NCBI GenBank assembly: GCA_021234155.1
Contig: JAJEKV010000140.1
Span: forward strand, 188,001 to 252,000
Length of the DNA: 64,000 nucleotides
Source of the DNA: Isoetes taiwanensis
Taxonomy: Eukaryota > Streptophyta > Lycopodiopsida > Isoetales > Isoetaceae
Direction of reading: 5' to 3'
Shown here piece after piece: positions 45,184 to 56,079 of this stretch. The number at the start of each line of letters is the position of its first letter. Within the stretch, counting starts at the first letter, position 1. Both the position numbers and the translations under genes were made by a program. The notes beneath the pieces were generated by a model. The model did not search any database and was not told the DNA's origin. It saw only the letters and a list, made by a program, of their open reading frames with translations.

Positions 45184-46998
45184 ATTATAGAGGGCTGCCT
45201 GACAGTTGAAAATGGGCCACTCTAGGCCCTTGATTTTGCCACATGGCAGGATGTGCGGTCATAATGAGCTGGGAGAATGGCGAGGACATCGTTGATAATT
45301 GGGGCAATCAAAACCTTTAATGTATCCAGGTGGCGAATCCAACGGCTCTGGTTTCGTGTGCACTAGGTGTGCGACCGGCTGACCTCATGGTAGAAATGAT
45401 CGCCTGGGATCGGGTTATCTTTGCGTCGGGTTATGCCTGCTCTCCCTCCCGTTCCATGCCGCCTTCCAGGTATGGGCTGTTTTTTTGTCATGCCATGTTG
45501 AATTCGATGGCTTTAGGTCGGTCTAGAATTTATCTCTGGAAATTTATGTGAAGGATTCGCATCTTGAAGGCAATTTTTGGTCGGTTTGCCGGGCAGACGA
45601 GGAGTATGGTGGCTTTGTAACATCAAAGGTCTAGCAGGTGCTTCGATGCTTCATACTGTTGTATTTTTCCCCTGCTTGCTTTGCTCATATTAGACAAAAT
45701 ATGGTCGACATTTGTGTATTCGAAGACAAAAAAATAGGTAATAAATTCCTTCATAGCCACCTCTTGGATTATACCTTTAGGCACATATTTATGGAGGTTT
45801 TGATTTCTTAGATTTATAGTGCTTGCAAAGATACGGCATCAGCATGGATAGAGAATTTTGGGTTTGCCCGATTTTTCCATTTGGCAGGTTGAAGGTCTAA
45901 TAGAAGGACCTTGGTCGAAGCTGTTGGAGCTCTAAACAATTCGATTTCCTTTCTACTTTGCACTCTATCTCCGCCCTATATTGTCTATATTGTCTGATAC
46001 AAGTGGGCAAGCATTTGGGTTTGAAATCAGAGGTTGAATGCAAGGGGAATCCTGCAGGATTGTTTCGGAATGGTAAGTGTTCTGTGTATACCTTGATTGC
46101 TTACATTTATTCTGATTATTTGCAGATGCATGGGTCTATGTCTGTGAATCGGATCACTCCTTTTGGAAGCAATCAGTTCGATGTGAGGTTAAAACAAGAT
46201 AGAACCTGGGGGCTATTTTCTTGCTCAATCTAAAGCGATCTCTCTCTTTGTCCTCAAATAACAAAAAGTCTGAATTCTTTGTTCCTATTTGCAGAAGATT
46301 TATGCCATTGCGCAAAATTAGAAGTGCATGCATAGAACCAATGGCTTCGCTGGAGCAAGGTATTCTATTGATTTTCTGTTAATTGGATAGAATGACGTCT
46401 ATTTATCTCAGCCATGGCCTGTAAATGTGCGACCAAGTTTTGATAATGGCATGCAATTGATGCATATTTTTACATTGTAAGACCTAATACACTAAGTTAT
46501 TTCTTGAGGGCCATTTACCTCTAATCCATTATGTGTTTCAAGTAGGCTACCCATGAAGTAGAAAATTCCTAAGTTCTTCTGCCGTCATCTGAGTTCTTTG
46601 TTCCTATTTTCAGAAGATTTATGCCATTTTAGAAAATTGTACCTACATGCATAGAAACAATGGCTTTGTTGTAGCAAGGTTGGGTAAGCAGAATATTGAA
46701 CTTAATCTAAATTTCTAGCTTATTAATGTGGGGAAGGGAGCTATCATGCATTTTTCATATCGGTTGCAGGCCACTGTAGTATTAGTACAGTTCATTTTTG
46801 AACATAGATATGAGATTGCGTGTGACCAAAATATTGTCTATTTAGAACATAGAGATCAAGCATGAGAAGACTAGATGAGAAATAATGAAGAGGTTGATAT
46901 TGATGTAGTTGCAGACATATGAGCTCCATTGCATCCATAATGCTGACCAAACTTGTATACATATAATATTTTAATACAATGTCTCCGGGATCAAGAGT
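45184..46998. other. Non-coding part of the 22-kb element
   Basis: No coding signal. A divergent direct repeat of about 110 bp is present (46262-46370 and 46584-46690; shared 'ttctttgttcctatt' and 'agaagatttatgccat'). Probably includes the 3' flank of the accessory gene ending at 46999. Confidence 0.45.
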
Positions 46999-48496
46999 CT
47001 AACTCTTTTGAAATCGCCCGTAGGATGGATTATCCTCAAGAAACTTCTTAACTTGGGCCGTTCCCACGGAGCGTCCCAAGTTCCTGAGGATGTTTGTTGA
47101 TGTCCCACCCTGCAAGGCTTGCACCAAGTCTTCTACCCTGCGGTCGGACGTGTAGGCCGCGGTCACTGCTAGTCTTCCCTGCTGTCGGTAGGGTATGGCG
47201 AAGTCGAAGATATCAAGTGCCATCGCTCTCTTGACTAGGATGACATGGTCAATTGTTGTGAGCAGTCGAGCGTGCCTGCCAAAGCCAGAGAGTGCGATGA
47301 GCATGAACACTCCTTCTTCACCCCTTGGGCTCAACTTGCGGTGTATGACCGCTATCCTTCCGTCCATCAGCAGAGGTAGATAGTACCTCAATGACCTGTC
47401 CCTGCTTGTTGCTGAAGATTCGTCTTCCCCTCGGCCACTGGCTCTATGTCTTCCGGCATATTCGTCGACCTCCACCTCGGTGAATTCTCTGTAATCTCTG
47501 ACTGTCGGTGAGATTCGTCTGAGGTCAATCCTGCCTCTTCTCTCTGTGGGGGCTGTTGTCGAAGAGCTCGGCATCAAAATGTTCGTGATCTTGCCACGGA
47601 TCCCCATCCGCTCTTGGATGGCGTAGAACTCCTCTTTAGTCGGCAGGTCCCGAGCTTCCATTATTTGTCTGATGTTGCTGTAGGCTTGGATGTCTGAAGT
47701 CGACTCCCCAGTGTAGGTGTCGGCTTCTCTTACCTGAATCGGGAAGTCAGAAGCTCCCCGGATGATAAAATAATTCAGATCTGGTTGTTGCCACAACTGT
47801 TGCAGCAACCGAGTCGGTACTCTCTTTCCCTGCATTCGGGGCTTCGCCGTCGATGATGATGGGGGCTAGGCTTGTGATACCTAGCCCGAGCGGGGGAGCT
47901 ATCCTGAGGGTCTGCCGCTCCCATTCGAAATTTGCTATCTCCTCTTCTGCTAGCTGTCGCTCTTCCTCTGGGTCGAGCTCGATGTAGTCCTCGTCCTCCG
48001 ATTCCTCGTCTTCGGCTCTTCCTTCTTGCTCCTGTTGGTACTGTAAAAGGAGCTGATCTGCTGCTGAGGAGGCTATAGGGTCTACATCCATGGGAGGGAT
48101 AGAGGTTTCCCCCATGGGGTTTTTGGCACGGTGGGAAAGAAAGATTGCTAGGGCGGCGGTGTAGGAAAAGTACTTGGTCCTGTCAACTGTCAAGACCACG
48201 TAGTCGGGCAACCTCTGAGCCTTGTTGGTCAGATATTTGGCGATGTTGGGAACATCACCCAGGGCTGCTTGAAGGGATGGCCTAGGGACGAAATAGCCTG
48301 TACAAGGGGGGAGCTGCACTAATGACGGTCCTACCCTAGCTTGGAACTCGGTCATGACTTCTCTATAAGCTGGGGTTGCGTGCAGAGTGGCTTGAACATC
48401 TATCTCTTTCCGGAAAACTTGGACTATGGCGTTGACATCGGTCTCAGCTGCATGGGCACTGGCGCTGTACCATCGCCTAAAGTCAGCAGTTGCCAT
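46999..48496 (-). pseudogene. Accessory gene 2 of the 22-kb element, unrecognised protein of about 500 aa
   Basis: Two overlapping minus-strand frames: 48496-47747 (starts MATADFRRWYSAS) and 47835-46999 (ends YGRFQKS). The second is +1 relative to the first, best explained by a single indel near 47800; a programmed shift is possible. The N-terminal part has LPPCTGYFVPRPSLQAALG and a tract LTVDRTKYFSYTAALAIFL. An acidic middle follows (EDEESEDEDYIELDPEEE). The C-terminal part is alpha/beta-like, with RYYLPLLMDGRIAVIHRKL and LLTTIDHVILVKRAMALDIF. I recognise no family. TATAAATA lies 114 bp upstream and a pair of 67-bp inverted repeats is at 48811-49077. Codon use and regularity look like a real protein. 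Confidence 0.6.
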
Positions 48497-48609
48497 GGAT
48501 CTAGAGAAGATGGGACTAACAAACGGATGTAAAAGTGCCTCAGGGAGCTGGTAGATCGCCTAGAAGGTGAGGAGCAAACTTGTAGGATGCTAAGTGAGAA
48601 ATGGGGACC

Positions 48610-48617
48610 TATTTATA
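48610..48617 (-). promoter_or_regulatory. TATA box for accessory gene 2
   Basis: TATAAATA on the minus strand, about 114 bp before the ATG at 48496 and about 195 bp downstream of the nearest inverted repeat. Confidence 0.6.
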
Positions 48618-48810
48618 GACAAGGAAAAAACCCTAATTTTTGGGTGACTTAGAAAACTCTTGGGGTTGGGCAAATCTGACCTATTTTGAGGTTCAAATAG
48701 GGATTGGAAGACTAATTTGAGGGTTTGAGCATGACTGGGGCTATCTAATAAACCTATTGCAACAAACTAGAGGTCAATTGGATATGGTATGGTGGGGAAA
48801 ATGCTAGGAG

Positions 48811-49077
48811 GTCTCACGGTGTGCGCCAGGAAGCAAAACCAAAAGTTGGTTTTTGGTCTGGGCGCATACCATGAGACATTGGCCCTATTTTGGTCAAAAC
48901 TTATCTAAACAAGGTAAACTAAGGGTCAAAACATGATAATCTCATCGAAATAATCAAGATTGACCCCTTACTTGGCCGATTTGGAGCTGTTTTGGTCTAG
49001 TTTGGGCATGGTCTCACGGTGTGCGCTGGGAGCAAAAATGGAATTTCAGTTTTTGACCTGGGCGCATACCGTGAGAC
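48811..49077. repeat. Pair of 67-bp inverted repeats (copy set 1)
   Basis: 48811-48877 (type A) and 49011-49077 (type B). Arms: GTCTCACGGTGTGCGC and its near complement GCGCATACCRTGAGAC. The loop of type A holds a second stem (ACCAAAA / TTTTGGT). Starts are 200 bp apart. Upstream of accessory gene 2. Confidence 0.85.
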
Positions 49078-49221
49078 ATTGGGCACAAATTGGCTTACAA
49101 ATGTCCAAATTTACTAAAACAAAAGCCAAATATTGCTAATTCGATCTAATTAACATGAATAGTGCACTTATAACTTTCAACATAACACTTTGTACTAAAC
49201 AAAATTTATAGTTTACAAAAA

Positions 49222-50229
49222 TTAATAGGGCTCTCCCTTAATTATACTGGCCAAGTGCATATCCTTCTTCATTAAGGTTACCCTTTTTGCATGTACTGTG
49301 CAGGCTGTCGAGTCTTCAAAGTGCTGCACCAGCTTTTTCTCGGTTGCTTCCTGTAGTGCCAGCAGCATCTCGTCTGTTACTCTCATGCCGATGTTGTACT
49401 CTTGTATGACTTCTCTCACTAGTCGGGCGAACAAGGAAGCCGAAGCTGCGCTGAAAATGCCGAATCTCGCATAAGGCTCGTTTCTGGCTCTCCTTCTTGC
49501 TAGCTTTCTTCTTTGCTGGCTTCTTTGGAGGCTTGGGCTTCTCAGGAGGTGGCTTTAGAGTGCTTCTTCGTTGGATGTCCGCCTTCGACAAATTTGACCC
49601 TATTTTGCTGGTAATAGGAGTTGTAGGCCTCCCATTTCCTCATGAATGCATTGTGCTCCTTCAGCTTCCTCTGATAGACCTTGATGGGGTCTATCACATA
49701 AGATTCTCGGGCAGGTCGTGGCTGTTTCTTCCTATCCCAAGTTGGATATGGTGGAGGCTTCTGTACTTGTTCGATCGGGTCCGCCTGCTCTTGATCTACC
49801 TGCTCTTCCCCCGGGGGCTTGGAGGAACTCCCACCCTCAAGATTAGGGTTGAAGTCCTCATCCTCCGAGTCGTCCGACGAGGGTGGCTTGTCGGGCGGCC
49901 GCTCTTCGATGACGACTGTGGTCTTCAGAGTCGTCTTGAATCTCCTCTTCGGCTGTTCCACGGCCTTGCCCTTCGGCCTCTATTTCTTCAATTACTTCTG
50001 TCGAGGCGTTCGAGTGCACGTCCTCTTGGTCGACCTGTTGGTCTACCTCTTGATCCTGTGCTCCTTGCTGGGACCCTTCCCCTTGGTGTTGCTCCTCTGA
50101 AATTGTTCCTTCACTTGATGAAGGCTGATCTCCTCGGTCGAGAAGGCGCTGCCGAAGCATTTCCCGAATCTGGGCGCTCGCCGTTGCGTCTCCACAAGAA
50201 ACTCGAGCAGTTTGTTTGGTTCTGGCCAT
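49222..50229 (-). pseudogene. Histone H3-like gene inside the retrotransposon (H3 tail, long linker, histone fold)
   Basis: Starts at ATG 50229 in a good context (G at -3 and +4) with MARTKQTARVS, identical to histone H3 residues 1-8; Lys4 is kept and Lys9 is replaced by Val. A long acidic and Pro-rich linker follows (about 220 residues, SSDDSEDEDFNPN, RKKQPRPARESYV), then a Lys-rich stretch (KPPKKPAKKKASKKES). The fold comes next: ALCEIRHFQRS (alpha-N), ARLVREVIQEYNIGMRVTD (alpha-1/loop 1), LLALQEATEKKLVQHFED (alpha-2) and VHAKRVTLMKKDMHLASII (loop 2/alpha-3). EIRHFQ and RVTLM-KD resemble CENH3 more than canonical H3, while loop 1 has H3 length. Total about 337 codons against 136 in H3. Three frame changes (about 49965, 49585, 49440) break this copy; the last also lost about 5 residues between TTCGC repeats. 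Own TATA box. Confidence 0.85.
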
Positions 50230-50331
50230 GTCTTACGGTTCGTCGATCCGGGGTCGGGCGCCCAAAAATCGCCTCAGAGAGGGGGGAGCAATTTCTAAAG
50301 AGGAAACGTACAAATGAGGGGGGTCTAGGTC

Positions 50332-50339
50332 AATTTATA
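50332..50339 (-). promoter_or_regulatory. TATA box for the H3-like gene
   Basis: TATAAATT on the minus strand, about 103 bp before the ATG at 50229, and about 105 bp downstream of the nearest 67-bp inverted repeat. The placement mirrors that of accessory gene 2. Confidence 0.55.
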
Positions 50340-50442
50340 GTTTGGCCAATTTTAGGTCAAATTTCAAGTTTACTCTTTTGGATGTGCCAAGGCACCTATT
50401 AACCTATTACCTATGCTTACTTCAGACTTTTCTAACCCATTG

Positions 50443-50721
50443 GTCTCACAGTGTGCGCCAGGAAGCAAAACCAAAAGCTGGTTTTTGGTCTGGGCGCATA
50501 CCGTGAGACATTTGGCATTTTTGACTAAAATTTTATGATTTCTAAGCATATTCTTAGGGGTATGACATACAGATCTAGCTAACTCTTACCTTAAAACTCG
50601 ATTTATCATATTAGTTTGTTAAAATTCATCATGTTTCAAGGTAATTATGGCCATGTCTCACGGTGTGCGCTGGGAGCAAAACCCAAATGTTGATTTTTGA
50701 CCTGGGCGCATACCGTGAGAC
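50443..50721. repeat. Pair of 67-bp inverted repeats (copy set 2)
   Basis: 50443-50509 (type A) and 50655-50721 (type B), the same order and nearly the same sequences as set 1, with starts 212 bp apart. Arms are GTCTCACGGTGTGCGC-type. Between the PBS and the H3-like gene. Confidence 0.85.
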
Positions 50722-50915
50722 CTCTGCTACTTTAGGTCAAAATTTATTCAACTTCTCAAATTTTCTTGGTTTTTCAATTCTTCTAACTGTTACTAGCTTA
50801 GCACATACTACAAAAAATGAGAAAAAATTTTCCCTTTTTCGAGGTTCAAGAGTCCTACTAAGTTAGTGCTAATGGGAGCATGATCAGTGCTTTGCTCTTG
50901 GTCACCCAGAACATT

Positions 50916-50927
50916 GCTCTGATACCA
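50916..50927 (-). promoter_or_regulatory. Primer binding site, initiator Met-tRNA
   Basis: TGGTATCAGAGC on the minus strand, one base from the 5' LTR end (50929). Identical to the iMet-tRNA primer site common in plant LTR retrotransposons. Sets element orientation and start of the internal region. Confidence 0.93.
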
Positions 50928-50928
50928 C

Positions 50929-52527
50929 TGTGACGTTCCCTACTCATATACGGCCCTTCACCGTATACAAACAGGAGTTCATCCACCATACCAGCTTCAA
51001 CTGATACAGGGCCCTCCACGTATCACTGCAACCTTGATGAGTTCCAGTGGGAAGAATGAAGGGGTCATTTTACCCTGTCTCCCTCAGGGCCTACCTAGCT
51101 ACGGAAGCGTAAATATACATGTCAGTATACAACAACAACATCACATGACCATCTCGAAGGATGGTTCACCACATATCTGCATAGACAAGATCAACACATC
51201 ACATATGGGAGTCCTACCCAAGGCTCAGACTCAAGGGGAATGACTGACGGCTTGGGTCTCCAGAGTTCATTGCAGACAGAATTCATGGCAATGGATTTGG
51301 CTGGCATGAGAACATGGCTTAGGGTAGTCCACTCCATCCACCCCTCCTGTGCACACTTTGTAGATTAGGTTGAAGAGTGTTGGGACCTGACTGTAGCCCG
51401 CCGGATGCATAGCCAAGGGGGCTATTCCTAGGTTGCATCTCCCCAGTTCCGATGGGGCAGGTAGGGATCACTCCCTACAGAGATCTACATGCTGACTCAA
51501 GGTGACTAGAGGGCCACTGCCCTTATTCGACTTGAACCCAATGGAGAGTGATGCATCACTCCACGGGTGTCGAGTCCATGCCTTGCCCACACTCAGTGGC
51601 AAGCCATTAGACCTAGTCCACAGTGATCCCCGGTAGACTTTACACACCAGGGGGATCGTTCAAGAGTCAGAACACGAACCTCTTTATAAGCCAGTCTGGC
51701 CCTTCCACCCACAACCAGGAGTGGCTCTTGTACACAGGCCGAAGTTACAGTATGCTAAGGAGGCTAACTAGGAGCATCAACTACTAGGCTTTAAGGTCTC
51801 TACCCCCCTTCCCAATACAATGAGTTCACAGAGATACATCATCCATATACATCACAGAAGAACTAAAGAACTAGATCTAATCTATATCATAGAGTTAGGT
51901 TCTTTAGTTAGAGTTTGGTATCTGGGGATCTAAATGGCTGCTATGGGCAATTTAATAGGCTAAACCTACTGATTCAATGACTGGAAGACGGTTTAGGCTA
52001 TTAAATTGACTAAATACCTGATCCTTGGCTCGCTCCTCCTGCCCTGAACTCAACCATCCTGCTCTGCTGCTAGAAGATGAAGCTAGAAGGGGAAACTAAC
52101 GAGCTAGATCACTCAGACAGAGTCTGGGAGGCGGGTTTGACTCCTGGGGCAAGTAAAACAGAGCCCTAAAATGGCATGAAGGAAAATAGCAAGTTAGAGT
52201 TTCCTTTACCTAAACAGACAAGGGGTTAGGGTTAGGGTTAGGGTTAGGGTTTCCAATTATCCCTTTAAGCATGTGGGATAATTGGGTATGGCCCACTTGC
52301 CTTTATTGACTAGGTGGCATAAAGTGTCCACATGGGAAAATGTGCACCTAGATAAATGTGCAATGGGTAATTGTGCACATTAATAAATGCACACACCTTG
52401 CAAGTTGCCCTCCTAGGGCTACCTGCTTGGCTACACGTCGGCGTACACGTCAGTCGGGGTGGCGTGTACGCGTGACGAGGCAGTACAGTATACGTCCTGG
52501 GACCGTATACTGTGCTGGAACGTCACA
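50929..52527 (-). repeat. 5' LTR of the 22-kb element (1599 bp)
   Basis: Ends CGTCACA at 52527, followed by the duplication CACAA (52528-52532). Same sequence as 30523-32114 with few differences, including an expanded TTAGGG run (52213-52246). Confidence 0.93.
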
Positions 52528-52532
52528 CACAA

Positions 52533-53107
52533 GATCAAAGATACTACAAAGCAGCAACAATTGCCTCCCATAGCGCGAGAGTTGAATGTCAGCTGATGCC
52601 CACGGCCAAGCTTTTGCTGAAGGGCTCAGTTGCAACACATCATTTGCGAGAGGGTCAAATCTCATCGGTTGTTCCGTGCCAGTGCGGGCATTGAAGTCTC
52701 CAACGAGCATGAGCCTACCCTGCTGCTTGTGCTGCTGTATGTCATCGTATAGATCGACATAGGGCTCCAACCTATCCACACCTGGATGGTTGTGATAGAA
52801 GTTGCTTTCAGCATGTGGAAAGTAGCAGGCCGCCACAAAGAGGGGGCTACCACTATAATTCTGCAGGCGCATCCATAGGTGCCTGTTATGTTTGTCCCTC
52901 TTGCACAGAGAAACTGACTGTGCTAGGGCTATCCGGTAGTAGCAGGCGACCCCTCTATGCCCCCGCTTTCCTGTACATTATGCCCAGCATGCTCCCATGT
53001 TTCCATGGGGAAAATGAGGTCCATATCGGCGGCTACTGAGTTGAGACTGTCTCCCTTCTGCCATGAGAAGCCTCGACAATTCCAAGAGACCATGCGCAGG
53101 CACAATC
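52533..53107 (-). pseudogene. LINE ORF2 N-terminus: AP-type endonuclease, first part
   Basis: Minus strand. Begins near 53107 with an SWN-type start in broken frames. The clearest part is 52872-52533, with FVAACYFPHAES and LVGDFNARTG (the D-x-N catalytic motif). The gypsy element interrupts it just after the DFNARTG motif and the domain resumes at 30517. The endonuclease nicks DNA for target-primed reverse transcription. Confidence 0.85.
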
Positions 53108-53367
53108 CCTATTTGCTGGCAGGAGCTGCAGCAGTAGGTTTGGAGGTGGTAGCACAAGGGATGGTGGTGGAGGTGGAGGCGGCATGTGGCACGTCGGCAG
53201 TGGCAGGTGAGGCCATTGTAGCAGGATGTGCAGTTGGTATCGCGACAGAAGGGCATTGAGAGTTTGTGGTGCCCGCATCAGCATTTGGTGGCCTGAAGAT
53301 CTGCATCCTTCCCCGGACCAGTCCTGCTGTGCCTCCCTGTTTGCGGACACTCTTAACTTTCTCCAAC

Positions 53368-54522
53368 TCACGCCTGAGGTCCTCTTGCTATGCCGGAGTC
53401 AGATCCCGGTCCATGTAGAAGGCAAGTCCCCTTCAACTGTCTGCCTTGGCGTAGAATGGCTGCTCGCTCTTGCGCGTCCCTGACTTTGAAGATGACCACT
53501 CGGGGACGGTCAGGGTGCTGGGCCCCATGGCGTATCGCCCTAGCAATGTGCATGGGCGTGTGGAATGTCATCCGGACCAAGATCAATGTCTGGAGTCGGT
53601 TGATGAGGTGCTCTTCTGCCTCCTCTGTCAAGCCGCGCACCACCACATTGTGGCCCCTACGTCTCCGCTCTTGCAACTCTGAGATGGTCGGGCTCATGGT
53701 GGTTGATGCGGCATTCATTGTTTGCGATGTGCGGGGTGTGGGTTGTGGCCTGCAGTGGGGTGGTGGTGGCATGGGGCAGCTTGGTGATGTAGCGGTGGGC
53801 CGCCCTGGGTGGCATCTTGCAGGCTACCGGGTATGTGCATCTGTCATGTCCCGTGCTATTGCCTCTGCTCTTAGTAGTCAGAAGCTCAGGTCCTACCGAA
53901 ATTGCTGCTGCCTTGTGCATCGCCACAATTGTTCATGGGCTTCTGCATGAAGGCCCTTGCCTTGCTGGACGACGGTTGCTCGAAGCTCCTGCAACTCCTG
54001 GTCTCGTGCCTCAACCTTCCTGTGAAGCACTCTCAACTCTAACTGACTCGCTTCAAAGGCAGTCTGCATGCTTCGCATGGTGGCGGCGGCCTCCGCGACC
54101 TCTGATTGGAGGCGAGAAATGGTTGCCCTTGTCTCCTGGTCAGCACTCTGCCTATCTTGTGGCATGGTCTCTACGATGGTGGAGAGGGAGTTCACACGAG
54201 CCTGCAGGTCAACAAGATCTTGCTTCTGTTGATGTCTTTCGAAGTGTGCTAAACGGATGCCGTCTTCCAGATGTTGTGTGTGGATCTCCATCTCTACAAT
54301 CCGCTGCCTATCTGCTGCTATTTGTCTTCTGATAACATGGGGCGCCGAGGCCTGGATCTCTTCCGCCAGATCTGCAATTTGGGTCCCGTTGCATGCGATT
54401 CCTGCCTCCAGTTTTTTGAAGGCCATCGTCTGTGCCTGGTCTGCCATTGGGTTGGAACAACAATCAATCTCCTCTCGAGTCAATCTTGCTGATTGGGCCT
54501 TTGCCCGTGCTTCTCTCCTCAT
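53368..54522 (-). pseudogene. LINE ORF1: coiled coil plus RRM-like RNA-binding protein
   Basis: 54522-53893 is a long coiled coil (heptads such as RQIAADRQRIVEMEIHTQHL). The same frame resumes at 53772-53368 after stops with the L1 ORF1p RRM-like motif RRGHNVVVRGLTEEAEEHL, then RPRVVIFKVRDAQERAAIL. L1 ORF1 proteins form trimers that coat the LINE RNA. Further N-terminal Pro-rich frame 54743-54519 may belong to it. Confidence 0.8.
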
Positions 54523-54899
54523 GGAAGTGGCCTCTCCCTTGTTCGTGCCATCTGGTCGGAGCCGTTCACGTGGGGGACCATCCGCTTGATTCTCCTAGGC
54601 GGGCTCGTCCTGTCTGAGATCGGTAGCTTGGGGGCATGCATGGGCAGCAGTTGGGGGCTGGGGCTGGGCCTGGGTTTGGGTCGTGGCTCGAGGAGTGTCT
54701 CCATCCAGATGGGGATTTGGGTAGGGGGTACATAAGTGGCCATTGTTGATTGGAGTCCGCAAGGTCAAGAAGTGAATTAAAAGCGCACAAGGAGTATTTA
54801 GGGATTCAAAGATTAAAAGGAAAGCAAAGGAAAGCATAAAGAGTACCCGCCCTTAGTGGTTGGCTTTTGGAGGGGTTATTTCAACCCTATGGGTGGAGG

Positions 54900-55628
54900 G
54901 CTCAATTCCAGTTATTGCCGAAATTCTTTAGAGCAGATGCCATGTAAACATGAGTATTACTAAGAACACAATTAGCTATAGTGATTCTTCCGGGCATAGA
55001 TAGTTAAGTTGTATTCCATCAAAATAAGTGCTTCTCAACCCTCCAACAATTTCATCCCAAGCATCTGAAGTGGAGATGTGAATTTCAACAAGGATATCAA
55101 GCAACTTTGTGGTCTTGCCATGCAGAAGCACCTTTCATGGATAGTCCAAAATACAAGGAGGGACAGGACTGCCCAAGAGGCAGTATACTTTTACCAACCC
55201 ACAAGAACTCTGATGCTAAAGAGAATGTGTCTAACAATAGTTTTCAACCTCAGTAATTAGGAATAGAAAAGTATCGTCATCATATTGATTATATACATCT
55301 TGGAAACCATCGCACATTGGCAAACCTTGAATGATGCCATCCCGGACTGCCACAAAGAAAAGCTCGGATAGTAAGTCTGTCATAATTGCGAAGAGCAAAG
55401 GTACTAAGGGACAATCTTGCCGAATTCCTCTACCTGCTACAGAAATATTAGATAGGTCGCCTTGAAAAAGTGTAGTGGACCTTGTTGAGTATAAAGCTTT
55501 ATAAAATTCTTGTAAATGATTCCCCAAATCCAAGAGCAAGAGGACACCTCTCCAAGAATCCATAATCGATATTGTCATATGTTTTAACAAACTCAAGCTT
55601 AAGATACACCACTCTATGACCCTATAAC
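54900..55628 (-). mobile_element. LINE reverse transcriptase fragment of another subfamily
   Basis: Minus-strand frame with ISVAGRGIRQDCPLVPLLFA (the G-x-RQGCPLSP motif) and YDDDTFLFL (from YADDT). The upstream part (55150-55070) also resembles LINE sequence. Truncated and not coding over its full length. Confidence 0.75.
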
Positions 55629-55746
55629 CGAGCCCAATATATTCTCTCATATGCACAACAACCACCCATTTATTAGCACCCTTAAATCGAGCCCAATATA
55701 TTCTCTCATATGCACAACAACCACCCATTTATTAGCACCCTTAAAC
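55629..55746. repeat. 59-bp tandem duplication
   Basis: Two almost identical units, 55629-55687 and 55688-55746, starting CGAGCCCAATATATTC. Recent, given near identity. Confidence 0.9.
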
Positions 55747-56079
55747 CCCCACTTATATGACTAACTACACGTGTTCATGATGTAAGCAGATAGAGATAAG
55801 GCTTGAAAGAACATCGAGCAGTTCAAAGCCTCAACTGAGTTAGAAGTCTGGGAGATCTTTATTAGCCTTTAGCAAGGTCTTGTTATTGTCTTATAAAACT
55901 TAACATGTGGATTCTTAGAGCATAAACTATTGTCAATGTATAAAGCATGATAGGATATCTTTGAGAGTTCAGCTCATAGATATTATTGGATATGGTTTAG
56001 ATTAAAGATTCAATTCTTTACCTTAAGTTTGGCTTAAGAACACTTTTGCATTGAATTATTCAACTCATGTATACGAACT

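Larger units (their letters stand above)
30523..52527 (-). mobile_element. 22,005-bp chromovirus-type Ty3-gypsy retrotransposon carrying two extra genes
   Basis: Ends TGTGACG...CGTCACA; LTRs 30523-32114 and 50929-52527, nearly identical, so a recent insertion. Minus-strand order: 5' LTR, PBS, inverted-repeat pair, H3-like gene (50229-49222), inverted-repeat pair, second accessory gene (48496-46999), undefined sequence, A-rich block (45183-37906), gag-protease, RT-RNaseH-integrase-chromodomain, polypurine tract, 3' LTR. Known chromoviruses are usually 5-8 kb with only gag-pol. Large Tat/Ogre elements have an extra ORF before gag but lack a chromodomain. Position and length set this one apart. 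Gag-pol has two in-frame TAG codons and at least two frameshifts, so this copy cannot move by itself. Confidence 0.9.
52533..54850 (-). mobile_element. LINE (5' half), continuation of 27606-30517
   Basis: Together with the 3' half this makes a copy of about 5.2 kb with ORF1, endonuclease and RT. The 5' end is placed near 54850 because coding signal stops; the exact limit is unclear. Confidence 0.8.

Noticed and set aside
49858-50229. Chance match of MARTKQTAR
   Set aside because: Nine identical residues at the start codon, with an H3-type fold at the other end of the same locus, make coincidence very unlikely.
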